Under the pieces are notes generated by a model, which was not told the DNA's origin, did not search any database, and saw only the letters and a program-made list of their open reading frames with translations. Below, in pieces: positions 46,453 to 55,177 of a DNA stretch of 64,000 nt. A program made the translations under genes and the position numbers. Positions within the stretch are counted from its first letter, which is position 1. The number at the start of each line of letters is the position of its first letter. The stretch comes from Lysobacterales bacterium (GTDB taxonomy: Bacteria > Pseudomonadota > Gammaproteobacteria > Xanthomonadales > SZUA-5): positions 1-64,000 of the forward strand of contig JALHRS010000003.1 of assembly GCA_022841325.1 (NCBI GenBank), read 5' to 3'.

Positions 46453-46625
46453 GTCGCTCGTGCGTTAGTCAAGTGTGAACCGGGTCACAAAGCATGACGG
46501 GTATCACGATCTGCACGCCTGCCAGCGTTATACTTTTTCAGCGGTTTGGTTCAGCGGTTCCGACGTTCGATTGTTTCTTCCGGATTCCCCCTGTTCCAGT
46601 TGAGCAGCGGGCGTCGGGGCCACCC

Positions 46626-46663
46626 AAAAAAACGGCCACCAGAGCTTGCGCTACTGATGGCCG
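46626..46663 (-). terminator. Rho-independent terminator on minus strand
   Basis: On minus, the stem CGGCCATCAG / CTGGTGGCCG (one mismatch) with an 11-nt loop is followed by seven T residues. No protein gene on minus ends here: the nearest upstream minus-strand frames are shadows of mnmG. An unannotated minus transcript or an antisense RNA is implied, or the element is a stray repeat. Confidence 0.6.
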
Positions 46664-46692
46664 GGACTCCCCCTGACACGTGGAGTTGTTTG

Positions 46693-46727
46693 CAACAAAC
46701 GGGCCAACGGGCCCGTTTGTTGTTTTC
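46693..46727 (+). terminator. Rho-independent terminator on plus strand upstream of mnmG
   Basis: The 12-bp stem CAACAAACGGGC / GCCCGTTTGTTG with a 6-nt loop is followed by TTTTC. It would stop plus-strand transcripts from the lipoprotein gene or the spacer, leaving mnmG to be transcribed from 46.73-46.87 kb. Confidence 0.7.
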
Positions 46728-46871
46728 GGGGCCGGAACTGGCGCATTCGGGCACGACGGCGGGTCGGAATCGCCTGCATGGCGGCTGTCTGCCCCGACGG
46801 CGATCTTCGGGAAATTGACCCTTCTCGGTTACCATGCCGCCCTGTTCGGTCACTGCCTGTCGCGTAAGGTC

Positions 46872-48764
46872 ATGCGCTACGACACCCTGTTTGACGTCAT
46901 TGTGGTTGGCGGCGGCCACGCCGGCACCGAAGCGGCGCTCGCTGCTGCGCGCGCCGGTGCCAGCACGCTGCTGCTCAGCCATCAGATCGAGACCATCGGC
47001 CAGATGAGCTGCAACCCGGCCATCGGCGGTATCGGCAAGGGCCATCTGGTGCGCGAGATCGATGCGCTGGGCGGGGTCATGGCCTGGGCGGCGGATCGCG
47101 CCGGCATCCAGTGGCGCACGCTGAACTCCAGCAAGGGCCCGGCGGTGCGTGCCACCCGCTGTCAGGCCGATCGGGCCCTGTATCGGGCCGCCATCCGTCA
47201 CGCCGTCGAGAACCAGCCCAATCTGACGCTGTTCCAGCAAGGGGTCGAAGACCTGCTGCTCAGCGGCGGCCGCGTCAGCGGCGTCCGCACCCAGATGGGC
47301 CTGGTGTTCGAGTCCCGCACGGTAGTGCTGACCGCCGGCACCTTTCTGGCCGGACTGATCCATATCGGCGACGCCAACTATCGCGGTGGGCGCGCCGGCG
47401 ATCCGCCAGCGCAGGGCCTGGCGATGCGCCTGCGCGAGCTGCCGCTCGGCCAGGGCCGCCTGAAGACCGGCACGCCGCCGCGTATCGACGGCCGCAGCAT
47501 CGACTACAGCGAGCTCGAGGAACAGCTTGGTGATCAGCCGATGCCGGTGTTTTCCTACCTCGGCAGCGTCGACGACCATCCGCGGCAGGTGTCGTGCTGG
47601 ATCACCCACACCAGTGCACACACCCACGACCTGATCCGCGGCGCGCTCGACCGCTCGCCGCTGTACAGCGGCAAGATCGAGGGCGTGGGTCCGCGCTACT
47701 GCCCATCGATCGAGGACAAGGTGGTGCGCTTCGCCGAGAAATCCTCGCACCAGATCTTCATCGAACCCGAAGGCCTGAGTACCCACGAGATCTATCCCAA
47801 CGGTATTTCCACCAGCCTGCCCTTCGACGTGCAACTGGCGCTGGTGCGCTCGATCAAGGGCTTCGAGCGCGCCCACATCACCCGCCCGGGCTATGCCATC
47901 GAATACGACTACTTCGATCCGCGCGGACTCAAGCCCTCACTGGAAACCCGAGCCGTGCAAGGCTTGTTCTTCGCCGGTCAGATCAACGGCACCACCGGCT
48001 ACGAGGAAGCCGCCGCCCAGGGCCTGCTGGCCGGCCTCAACGCTGCGCTCCAGGTGCAAGAGCGCGAGCCCTGGTGTCCACGCCGGGACGAAGCCTATCT
48101 CGGCGTGCTCGTGGACGACCTGATCACGCATGGCACCACCGAGCCCTATCGCATGTTCACCTCGCGCGCCGAATATCGATTGCAGCTGCGCGAGGACAAT
48201 GCCGATGCCCGGCTGACACCGATCGGACGCGAACTCGGACTGGTCGACGAGTCCCGCTGGCAGATCTTCGCCCGCAAGCGCGACGCCGTGGCCCGGGAAA
48301 GCGAGCGCCTGCGCGGGTTGTGGGCTGCACCCACCAATGCCCTGGGGCGCGAGTTTGCGGCCGCTACCGGCGAACCGCTGTCGCGCGAGACTCACGCCAT
48401 CGACCTGCTCAAGCGCCCGGATCTGAGCTATCGCCGATTGACCGAGGTCAGCGGCTTCGGGCCGGCCGTGGATGATCCGGTCGTGGCCGAACAGGTCGAA
48501 ATCGAAGCCAAGTATTCCGGCTACGTCAATCGCCAGCGCGAGGACATCGAGCGCTCGCGCCGACATGAGTCGGCACTGATCCCGGAGCACTTCGACTATC
48601 GCGAGGTCACCGGGCTGTCAGCCGAAGTGCTGCAGAAATTGCAGCGGGTGCGGCCAGCGACCCTGGGACAGGCCGGCCGGATTCCCGGCGTCACCCCGGC
48701 GGCGGTATCGCTGCTGCTGGTGCATCTGAAGCGCGGCACGATGGCCGCCGCCAGAGCATCCTGA
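46872..48764 (+). CDS. mnmG: tRNA uridine 5-carboxymethylaminomethyl modification enzyme MnmG (GidA)
   Basis: 630-aa FAD protein that, with MnmE, modifies U34 of certain tRNAs. The FAD motif [19 protein letters not shown] is at the N-terminus. Other family signatures are [23 protein letters not shown] and [17 protein letters not shown]. The C-terminal MnmE-binding helical domain is complete. The frame is open upstream to 46680 across a terminator hairpin; the ATG at 46872 with AAGG nearby begins the family sequence. rsmG and parAB, frequent neighbours elsewhere, are not next to it here. Confidence 0.97.
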   Translation: MRYDTLFDVIVVGGGHAGTEAALAAARAGASTLLLSHQIETIGQMSCNPAIGGIGKGHLVREIDALGGVMAWAADRAGIQWRTLNSSKGPAVRATRCQADRALYRAAIRHAVENQPNLTLFQQGVEDLLLSGGRVSGVRTQMGLVFESRTVVLTAGTFLAGLIHIGDANYRGGRAGDPPAQGLAMRLRELPLGQGRLKTGTPPRIDGRSIDYSELEEQLGDQPMPVFSYLGSVDDHPRQVSCWITHTSAHTHDLIRGALDRSPLYSGKIEGVGPRYCPSIEDKVVRFAEKSSHQIFIEPEGLSTHEIYPNGISTSLPFDVQLALVRSIKGFERAHITRPGYAIEYDYFDPRGLKPSLETRAVQGLFFAGQINGTTGYEEAAAQGLLAGLNAALQVQEREPWCPRRDEAYLGVLVDDLITHGTTEPYRMFTSRAEYRLQLREDNADARLTPIGRELGLVDESRWQIFARKRDAVARESERLRGLWAAPTNALGREFAAATGEPLSRETHAIDLLKRPDLSYRRLTEVSGFGPAVDDPVVAEQVEIEAKYSGYVNRQREDIERSRRHESALIPEHFDYREVTGLSAEVLQKLQRVRPATLGQAGRIPGVTPAAVSLLLVHLKRGTMAAARAS

Positions 48765-48843
48765 TCGTAGGGCGGATCCTGTCCGCCACCGAAATCCCCG
48801 GCATCGCGATCGCGGACGAAGTCCGCTCCCGCAGGCAGCCGGG
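48765..48843. repeat. GGCGGATCCTGTCCGCC REP in mnmG-oleB spacer
   Basis: A palindromic unit GGCGGATCCTGTCCGCC and the related GCGGACGAAGTCCGC fill the short space between convergent mnmG and oleB. They could terminate both genes. Confidence 0.6.
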
Positions 48844-49737
48844 TCAGTTCTTGGCGAGGAATGCTTCGATCTTGGGAATGATGGTCGCGGCCATGTCTTC
48901 GAGCACGTAGTGCCCGGCATCGGCAAAAGCGATGGCCTCGGCGCGCGGAAAGCGGCGGCACCATTCGTCGAAATAGTCGCGGTCGAAGACGAAATCGCGC
49001 AAACCCCAGAGGATCAGTATTGGCTTGTCGGCCAGCAACTGCAGATCCTTGCCGGTGGCCGCGATCGTGGCATAGGCCGGATCGGATTCCTTGAGCGGGA
49101 TATCCTGCACGAAGCGCAACACCGCGCGCCGCGCTATCGGTGAATCGTAGGGCGCCACGAAGGCTGTGCGCTCACGCCCAGACAGCTTGCGGGCAGTGCT
49201 GGTGCGGGCCGCGCCCACGGCGAAGGCATTGAAGCGCTCGACCAGAAAGGCACCCAGACGGGTGTTCCGGACCAGTTTCAGCGTGGCCGGCAGGCGCTTG
49301 CCGGCCAGCATGGGGAAGGCCGCGGTGTTCAGCACCACCATCCGCGCCACGCGATCCGGATTCTTCACCGCCCAGGCGCTGGCGATGGCCCCACCCCAGT
49401 CATGCACCACCAGCGTCACCGGGCCGCCAGGAACGATGCGCTCCATGAACGCGCTGAAGTCGGCCACGCGGCTGTCCAGGGTGTACCGATAACGAGTGTC
49501 ATCGGGACGATCGGACAGACCCATGCCGATGTGGTCGGGTGCCACGCAGCGATACTTCGGCTTCAGCGCCGCGATCAGATCGCGGAACAGCCAGCACCAG
49601 CTGGGATTGCCATGGACCATGACCACCGGAGCGCCCTTGCCTTCGTCGAGGTAATGCATCGACAGGCCGTCGCGGGTGAAGTACTTGGGCGTGAATCCGA
49701 GCGCTTCGATCAGCGCCTGGGCTTGGGCGTTCGACAC
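48844..49737 (-). CDS. oleB: OleB-like alpha/beta hydrolase (beta-lactone decarboxylase)
   Basis: 297-aa alpha/beta hydrolase of the haloalkane-dehalogenase group. The nucleophile elbow VVHDWGGAIASAW has Asp rather than Ser. HGNPSWCWLF forms the oxyanion region, and the His is in FADAGHYVLED. OleB removes CO2 from the OleC beta-lactone to give the cis-olefin. The start is GTG at 49737. It shares a strand with oleA, with one gene between them, which supports OleB over a true dehalogenase. Confidence 0.88.
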   Translation of the reverse strand: MSNAQAQALIEALGFTPKYFTRDGLSMHYLDEGKGAPVVMVHGNPSWCWLFRDLIAALKPKYRCVAPDHIGMGLSDRPDDTRYRYTLDSRVADFSAFMERIVPGGPVTLVVHDWGGAIASAWAVKNPDRVARMVVLNTAAFPMLAGKRLPATLKLVRNTRLGAFLVERFNAFAVGAARTSTARKLSGRERTAFVAPYDSPIARRAVLRFVQDIPLKESDPAYATIAATGKDLQLLADKPILILWGLRDFVFDRDYFDEWCRRFPRAEAIAFADAGHYVLEDMAATIIPKIEAFLAKN

Positions 49738-50013
49738 GGCATGCCATCAACAGTCTGGGGGTCGCGCAGCATGGACCAAGATCGCGCCGATGGGAACCGG
49801 GGCGCGGTGACGGGATGTCGCGGCAGCGGGGGCGGGGACCGGCCTTGCCGCACGATCAAGCCGTGCTGCGTACTTGCGAGCCCGCCTCCAAGCTCGCGTC
49901 ATCGTCAGACCGTGCAGGACGTTTGGATACCTGCCCCCGGCCCCCGATTCGGAGGCAGGCCAACAATCAAATGCCCAAGTCTCGTGCAAGCGCCATGGCG
50001 AGGCCCCGCGCAT
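49738..50013. other. oleB - TMEM43 gene spacer
   Basis: 276 nt without a recognisable gene, promoter or terminator. The small open frames here are shadows. Confidence 0.3.
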
Positions 50014-51186
50014 TCATCTCGGCGGCGGCGGTGGCGGCATCGGCGGCGGCATGCCGGCGGCGGCCTGGGCGGGTCTGGCGCTCTTGCGGCTCCACATCGC
50101 GATCACGGCGATGATCGCCAGCACGATCGAGACCGCCCACAGCGGACGCACGAAGATCCATGACAGCACGATGGTCACCGAAGCCATGACCGCCGCCAGC
50201 ACAAAAGCCACGCCGCCGGTAAACATGCCCACCGCCCGTCCCAGCGGCGGCAGTACCGCGGCGATGGTCTTGAGCGGGCCCAGCATCATCGAGAAGGCAA
50301 TCCACAGCAGGCCGAAGCCCACCGCGCGCAGCACCCAGCCCAGCGCGCTGTTGCTGCTCTGCGCGTGCTCGACCATGGCGGCGGCAGTCTGTTGCCCGGT
50401 CTCGACCAGAAAGATCTCGGTGCCGGCGGGACTGGTCCAGGGCAGCAGACCGTCGCCATTGGCCTGGGCGATGACCGACGCCATCTGCGGCGGCACCGCC
50501 CGGTAACGCACGCGCACATCGCCAATCTGTGGTGACGCCGGATTGCCGCCGCGATAGATGGTTTCGGCGTCGGTACGGCGGAAACCGTCGGGGAATACCC
50601 CGGCCTCACCCAGTTGCAGGGCGCTGCTGTCCAGGGCATTCAGGATGTTGTCGGCGGCACGGCGAGCGCCGATGCGGGCGTCGGTCACCGCGAATCGGGC
50701 GTCCTGGTAGGGCATGCTGCCCGGATTGTTGTGGCCGCTCTCCTGGAAATCCGAGGAGTTGATGGCGTCGTCGTCCCACACCTTCTCGTAGGAGTAGGTC
50801 GTCACCCGCTCCTTGCCACCGCCGAGCTTGTCGCGCTCGGTGGTTTCCTTCTTTTCCCGCCATTGGTACATCTCGACCGAGCGCCTGAGCACCAGCGCCG
50901 GCGCTTCGATGCCGAAATCCGGATCGCGCACACCCTGACTGCTGCGCACCTCGGCGCTGAAGTGGATCAGCTTGCCGTCTACCGACGGGTCAATCGGGTC
51001 GGCGGACACGCTCTGCACGGTCTCACCCGCCGCCCGCAAACCCTTGTAGTTCTTCAGCGTGCGGTGCTCGTTCCAGGCCAGCAGCAGCAAGGCAGCAATG
51101 ACGATGACGAAGGACAGCAGGAAACCGATGAAGGATTGCTTCAGGCGGCTCCACCAGGAGATGTTTTCGCGGACGACGACGGGCAT
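50014..51186 (-). CDS. TMEM43 family membrane protein
   Basis: 390-aa protein with one N-terminal transmembrane helix (about 17-40), a large extracytoplasmic domain (about 45-270) and a C-terminal cluster of three to four helices, ending in a poly-Pro tail (MPPPMPPPPPPR). The pattern matches TMEM43/LUMA-like proteins, whose bacterial role is unknown. It lies between oleA and oleB on the same strand. The frame is open upstream through a heptamer array; the ATG at 51186 is the first start after it. Confidence 0.82.
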   Translation of the reverse strand: MPVVVRENISWWSRLKQSFIGFLLSFVIVIAALLLLAWNEHRTLKNYKGLRAAGETVQSVSADPIDPSVDGKLIHFSAEVRSSQGVRDPDFGIEAPALVLRRSVEMYQWREKKETTERDKLGGGKERVTTYSYEKVWDDDAINSSDFQESGHNNPGSMPYQDARFAVTDARIGARRAADNILNALDSSALQLGEAGVFPDGFRRTDAETIYRGGNPASPQIGDVRVRYRAVPPQMASVIAQANGDGLLPWTSPAGTEIFLVETGQQTAAAMVEHAQSSNSALGWVLRAVGFGLLWIAFSMMLGPLKTIAAVLPPLGRAVGMFTGGVAFVLAAVMASVTIVLSWIFVRPLWAVSIVLAIIAVIAMWSRKSARPAQAAAGMPPPMPPPPPPR

Positions 51187-51226
51187 GGGACGGGCGCCAC
51201 GTGAGGTGAAAGGAGCGTCGATGAAA

Positions 51227-51385
51227 GCAGGAAAAGGGGAAAAGGGAAATGGAAAAGGGGAAAAGGCGGCGTTCTCGCGGTTCCGACGACTTGGACGAGC
51301 CGACAAGAAAGAGCCCCAAAAGCCCGCCGTCGGCACTTCGAGCGCCTACCGTTTTCCTTTTTCCCTTTTCCTTTTTCCCGCTCTT
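51227..51385. repeat. Paired GGGGAAAA / TTTTTCCC arrays between oleA and TMEM43 gene
   Basis: A purine array (51227-51265) and a pyrimidine array (51350-51385) face each other across ~85 nt. The second ends about 5 nt past the oleA stop. The layout is the same as at etfB-etfA and hpd-hmgA. Confidence 0.75.
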
Positions 51386-51388
51386 AGC

Positions 51389-52405
51389 TCACCAGACCAC
51401 TTCCGCCATCGAGCAGTTCAGCCCCGAACCGATGCCCAGCAGCGCCACGCGCTTGCCCTTGACCAGACGACCGGTGTCCTTGAGCTTGCTCAGCGCGGTG
51501 GGCAGCGAGGCCGGACCGATGTTGCCGAACTCCGGGAAGATGGTCAGCACCTTGCGCGGATCGATGCCGAGCAGCTTGACCAGCTCCTCGGTGTGTACCC
51601 GGCTGACCTGATGAATCACGAACTCGTCGATCTCACCCACGGCCCAGCCGAACATCTGGCGCGCGGCGCCAAAGGTCTTGCCGGCGAGCTTCAGGCCTTC
51701 GATCAGCAAAGTCTTGGTGTCGGTGACCATGCGATCGATGTTGCCGGCGCAGAGCCTGGAGAACTGCGTGGCCGAACGCGACACGCTGCCCAGATAGCGG
51801 TGGCCATCCGGATACAGATCGGCATTCGCCAGCAGCATGGCCACGCCACCCGAGCCCAGCGTCAGCGACGCAAACTCATCGCGGAACTGTTCTGGCGTGA
51901 CGCTGGGATGACTCAGACGCTCGATGGTCTTCTCGGTGATGTAGCGGCTGCACTCGCCGTCGACGATCAGCGCGTATTCGATATCGCCACGCTCGATCAT
52001 GTGCGCAGCGATGTCCATACCGTTCAGGAAGGCCAGACAGGCGTTGCCGACGTCGAAATTGCGGCACTGCTCCGGCAACCCGAGTTTGCCGGCGACGATG
52101 CTGGCCGTCGACGGCTCCAGGAAGTCGCGGCAGACCGAGGTATTGACCAGAATACCGACCTTGTCGCGCTCGATGCCGGTCTCGGCCAGCACCTTCTCGG
52201 CCGCCAGCGCGGCAGCATCCGAAGGCACCGTGCCCTCGTCCCACACCCGGCGCGCATCAATGCCGGCAACACCCTCCAGCAGATCCGTACGCAGTCCCAG
52301 CCTTTCGATCGACGGCAGCAGGCGCGCGACGATCTCTGCCGAAGACAAACGGTTGGGGGCGTCAACATGGGCGACGGAGGCGATGGCGACGTGCTGAAAG
52401 CGCAT
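51389..52405 (-). CDS. oleA: OleA thiolase-like acyl-CoA condensing enzyme
   Basis: 338-aa FabH/thiolase-fold enzyme that condenses two fatty acyl-CoAs to a beta-keto acid, the first step of olefin synthesis. The nucleophile is Cys123 in FDVGNACLAFLNGMD, equal to C143 of the tagged Xanthomonas OleA numbering. The catalytic His is in EFVIHQVSRVH and the Asn in EFGNIGPASLP. The C-terminal LLGIGSGLNCSMAEVVW matches OleA rather than FabH. It is the first gene of a unit with the TMEM43 gene and oleB. Confidence 0.95.
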   Translation of the reverse strand: MRFQHVAIASVAHVDAPNRLSSAEIVARLLPSIERLGLRTDLLEGVAGIDARRVWDEGTVPSDAAALAAEKVLAETGIERDKVGILVNTSVCRDFLEPSTASIVAGKLGLPEQCRNFDVGNACLAFLNGMDIAAHMIERGDIEYALIVDGECSRYITEKTIERLSHPSVTPEQFRDEFASLTLGSGGVAMLLANADLYPDGHRYLGSVSRSATQFSRLCAGNIDRMVTDTKTLLIEGLKLAGKTFGAARQMFGWAVGEIDEFVIHQVSRVHTEELVKLLGIDPRKVLTIFPEFGNIGPASLPTALSKLKDTGRLVKGKRVALLGIGSGLNCSMAEVVW

Positions 52406-52484
52406 GCAATAGGGAACCTGACACTGAGAGGCGCGAAGTTAAGGCCAGACGCCCTTGCAGCGCAAGCGCGGGGCTGTGAAGAAG

Positions 52485-52590
52485 GGGTAACGGGGCACGG
52501 GGCACGGGGCACGGGGCACGGGGCACGGGGCACGGGGCACGGGGTAAGGGGCACGGGGCACGGGGTACGGGGCACGGGAAGGGCTGAGGG
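52485..52590. repeat. Long GGGGCAC heptamer array upstream of oleA
   Basis: About a dozen GGGGCAC units with point variants (GGGGTAA, GGGGTAC) run on plus, 80-185 nt upstream of the oleA ATG. It is the longest array in the window. Frames through it encode meaningless PCPVPRA repeats. Confidence 0.85.
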
Positions 52591-52680
52591 GCTGAGGGCT
52601 GTTGTGGGTCCGGGGTTGAGCGGACGCGCTTGACCGGCTGGAGCGAGAGCCGTCCCGGAGGGCGCCCAGGACCGCTTGTT

Positions 52681-52765
52681 CACGCGGAGGCGCGGAGACC
52701 GCGGAGAAAGGCCAAGGGCCGTCGATGACGATTGCGCATCTCCGCGTTCTCCGCGTCTCCGCGTG
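52681..52765. repeat. CGCGGAG palindromic repeat
   Basis: CACGCGGAGGCGCGGAGACC on one side and TCTCCGCGTTCTCCGCGTCT with GCGTG on the other form an 85-bp inverted repeat. This is a familiar extragenic repeat type in proteobacteria. Confidence 0.7.
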
Positions 52766-52799
52766 AGACATCCGGCCGGAACCTGTGGATCGCTGCCGT

Positions 52800-52885
52800 C
52801 GATGGCGCCGCGCTGTGGCGCCGGCTTGAGCAGACAGCAGATCAAGAGCGGCCGCGCAGGCGCGCGTCCCTCCTAAAAGCCGCAC
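52800..52885. repeat. Left inverted repeat flanking the esterase-like gene
   Basis: About 80 bp here (GGCGCCGCGCTGTGGCGCC, then GATCAAGAGCGGCCGCGCAG, then GCGCGTCCCTCCTAAAAGCC) recur in inverse orientation at 55405-55483. A shorter relative lies at 31612-31651. Confidence 0.75.
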
Positions 52886-52911
52886 GGCACCCCCGCCATA
52901 AACAACCCCGT

Positions 52912-53008
52912 CGTCATTGCGACCCCGGACTTGATCCGGGGGAAGCAATCCAGACACACATCCTCAGAAGCACTGGATTGCTTCGTCGCTGCGCTCCTCG
53001 CAATGACG
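52912..53008. repeat. 97-bp CATTGCGAG palindromic repeat (second copy)
   Basis: CGTCATTGCGA at the left and TCGCAATGACG at the right enclose a CCCCGGACTTGATCCGGGG hairpin and a GAAGCAATCCAG / CTGGATTGCTTC pair. Same family as 35211-35301. Confidence 0.75.
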
Positions 53009-53092
53009 CTTTCGCCGGCCCCCATCCCGCATCCGGGCTGGCTTCACGATGCCGGGGTTATCCTCGATGCGGTCTTTCCTGCAGGTACTGGC

Positions 53093-55177
53093 GTGAAAAC
53101 GATACTTGGCTTGTTGCTCTCCGCCCTTGTGCTTTATGCCGGCGCCGCCCAGGCGGTGGTCGAACAGCGCGGACAGACCGCCAGCGGCGCCTATTACATT
53201 GCCCAGATTCCCGATGGCTGGTTGCCCGGCGGTCGGCTGGTGCTGATCAATCACGGCTACGACATCGAGCCGATTGATTCCGAGCCCAGTCTGGGACCGC
53301 TGCCCCTGCGCCAGCGCATCCTGGCCAAGGGCTACGCCATTGCTGCGTCCAGCTACAGCCAGCGCGGCTGGGCGCTGTTCCAGACCCGGCGCGACCATCG
53401 CGAGCTGGTCGAGGCCTTCACGGCGCGCTTTGGCCGGCCCGGCTCGATCATTGCCAGCGGCGGTTCGCTCGGTGGGCTGGTCGCCATGCAGCAGGCGGAA
53501 CAAGGCGATCTCGGCGTGCCGGTGGCTGGGGTTTACGCCATCTGCGCCCCGCTGGCGGGCAGCCGGGTCTGGGAGCAGGCGCTGGATCTGCGCCTGGCCT
53601 ACGACACCGCCTGCAACAACGTCACGGCCGGGGAATTGCCGCGCGGGGACGATGCCTTTCCGTACATCCTCAAAACCAGCGATCTGGACGATTACAACAC
53701 CATCAGCGGTGGCGGCGAGCTGGCGCTGCGTATCGCCAAGTGCACCGGTTACGGCTTGCCGAACTGGCTGGTGACCAGCGGCATGCGAGAACGCTACCAG
53801 CGTATCCGAACCGCCACCGGCGTGGCCGATGAGTTCTTCCTCGAGAACATGTTCTACGCCACCTATGGCCTCGGCGATCTCTACCGCGACCCGGCCAAGA
53901 TCGGCGAGCGCGCGGCGATTTCCACGCGCCGGGTGGTCTATCCCGATCCGGTCATCGACCGCGATATCCGCAGGCTCGATGCCGATGTCTTCGCCAGCCT
54001 CGATCTGAAGCGTTTCTTCCAGCCTTTGGGTCAGGTCGGTACCGCCAGGGTGCTGACCACCCACACCTCGGGCGATGGCCTGGTGGTGGCGGCACACGCC
54101 CACGCCCTGGAGGGCAAGCTGCCGGCCAACCAGTGGAGCCGCGCCTTTGTGGTCGAGTCCAATCCCAGCCATTGCGAGTACAGCGATGCCGAGGTGCTGG
54201 GTGGATTCGAGGCCCTGACGGACTGGATCGATGGCGGCCCGCAGCCCGATGCGCTGGCGATCCAGGCCAGCTGCAATCGCGAGCGCAGCGCCAACGCCCA
54301 GCTCGGCGCCTGCCGCTACGATCCCAGTTACCAACCGGGGCCGCTCAGCGCCACGCTACGGCCGCGCAATGATCCGGCGGCGCCCATCGATGCCAGCGTC
54401 AGCGGTCTCTGGTATGACCCGGCGCGTTCGGGCGAAGGCTATCTGATCGAGGCACTGGCTGCCGATCGGGTCACGGTGACGGCTTTCACCTTCCCGGCTG
54501 CAGGCAGCAATGCAGATCAGGCCTGGTTTACCGGGCTGGGGCGGGTCATCGACAACAACCTGGTGGTCGACGCGATGGTCGGGCGCCGGGGTGGCCGCTT
54601 TGGTGCCGACTTCGACCCGGCCACGCTGCAGAGTCTGTCGCTGGGCCGCTTCGATGCGGCGCTGACCGCCTGCGGCGTCGGCGAGCAGAGGGTGCAGGCG
54701 CCGGCGCCTTATGGTGATTCCAGGCGACCGCTGCTACGCCTGACCCGCATCGGCGCCGCCGTTTGCCCGAGCCAGTTGCCGGCGCTCAGCGCATCGCCCT
54801 TTGGCCGCTGGAGCGGGGCCTGGTTCGAGGCCGACAAACCCGGCCGCGGACTGTTCCTGCAGGTGCAGGACGATGGTCGTGCCTTCCTGGTCTGGTTCAG
54901 TTTCCGTCCCGATGGCGAGCCGGCCTGGATCATCGGCGAGGGCAGCGCCGACGGCGGCGATCTGGTGTTTGCGGCCCTGACCCGACCGGTCGGCACCTTC
55001 TACGGCAGCGCCTTCGACCCCAGCGCGGTGCGTCTGCAGCCCTGGGGCACAGCGCGCCTGTCAGGCAGCGGCTGCACCAGCCTGACCATCGATTATCAAT
55101 CGACCCAGCCCGGCTATGGTCAGGGCCGGATCAATCTGACCCGGCTGACCACGCCGCTGGGGGCGGGCTGTCCCTGA
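53093..55177 (+). CDS. Secreted alpha/beta-hydrolase with tandem C-terminal WY-type domains
   Basis: 694-aa protein. A signal peptide (VKTILGLLLSALVLYAGAAQA) starts at GTG 53093; the frame stays open upstream to 52931 through a repeat, so this start is preferred. Residues ~25-400 look like an alpha/beta-hydrolase, with nucleophile elbow ASGGSLGG and a His in VESNPSHCEYSD. The C-terminal ~270 residues hold two related domains, each with W-(Y/F) followed by a G-x-G segment: SGLWYDPARSGEGYLIEAL and SGAWFEADKPGRGLFLQV. The substrate is unknown; a secreted esterase is the working call. Inverted repeats lie on both sides. Confidence 0.7.
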   Translation: MKTILGLLLSALVLYAGAAQAVVEQRGQTASGAYYIAQIPDGWLPGGRLVLINHGYDIEPIDSEPSLGPLPLRQRILAKGYAIAASSYSQRGWALFQTRRDHRELVEAFTARFGRPGSIIASGGSLGGLVAMQQAEQGDLGVPVAGVYAICAPLAGSRVWEQALDLRLAYDTACNNVTAGELPRGDDAFPYILKTSDLDDYNTISGGGELALRIAKCTGYGLPNWLVTSGMRERYQRIRTATGVADEFFLENMFYATYGLGDLYRDPAKIGERAAISTRRVVYPDPVIDRDIRRLDADVFASLDLKRFFQPLGQVGTARVLTTHTSGDGLVVAAHAHALEGKLPANQWSRAFVVESNPSHCEYSDAEVLGGFEALTDWIDGGPQPDALAIQASCNRERSANAQLGACRYDPSYQPGPLSATLRPRNDPAAPIDASVSGLWYDPARSGEGYLIEALAADRVTVTAFTFPAAGSNADQAWFTGLGRVIDNNLVVDAMVGRRGGRFGADFDPATLQSLSLGRFDAALTACGVGEQRVQAPAPYGDSRRPLLRLTRIGAAVCPSQLPALSASPFGRWSGAWFEADKPGRGLFLQVQDDGRAFLVWFSFRPDGEPAWIIGEGSADGGDLVFAALTRPVGTFYGSAFDPSAVRLQPWGTARLSGSGCTSLTIDYQSTQPGYGQGRINLTRLTTPLGAGCP

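Larger units (their letters stand above)
46453..46871. other. Spacer upstream of mnmG with terminators and a possible short RNA
   Basis: This 419-nt region has no credible protein gene. A TATACT -10-like hexamer at 46529-46534 (plus) lies upstream of the hairpins at 46626-46663 and 46693-46727, so a transcript of about 185 nt could be produced. It could be a small RNA or simply the read-through zone after the lipoprotein gene. Confidence 0.4.

Noticed and set aside
52485-52590. CRISPR array
   Set aside because: Repeats are 7-nt tandem units with no spacers, and no cas genes are present in the window.
52024-52957. Frames encoding PCPVPRA-type peptide repeats near 52.5 kb
   Set aside because: Translation of the GGGGCAC heptamer array in successive frames; not protein-coding.
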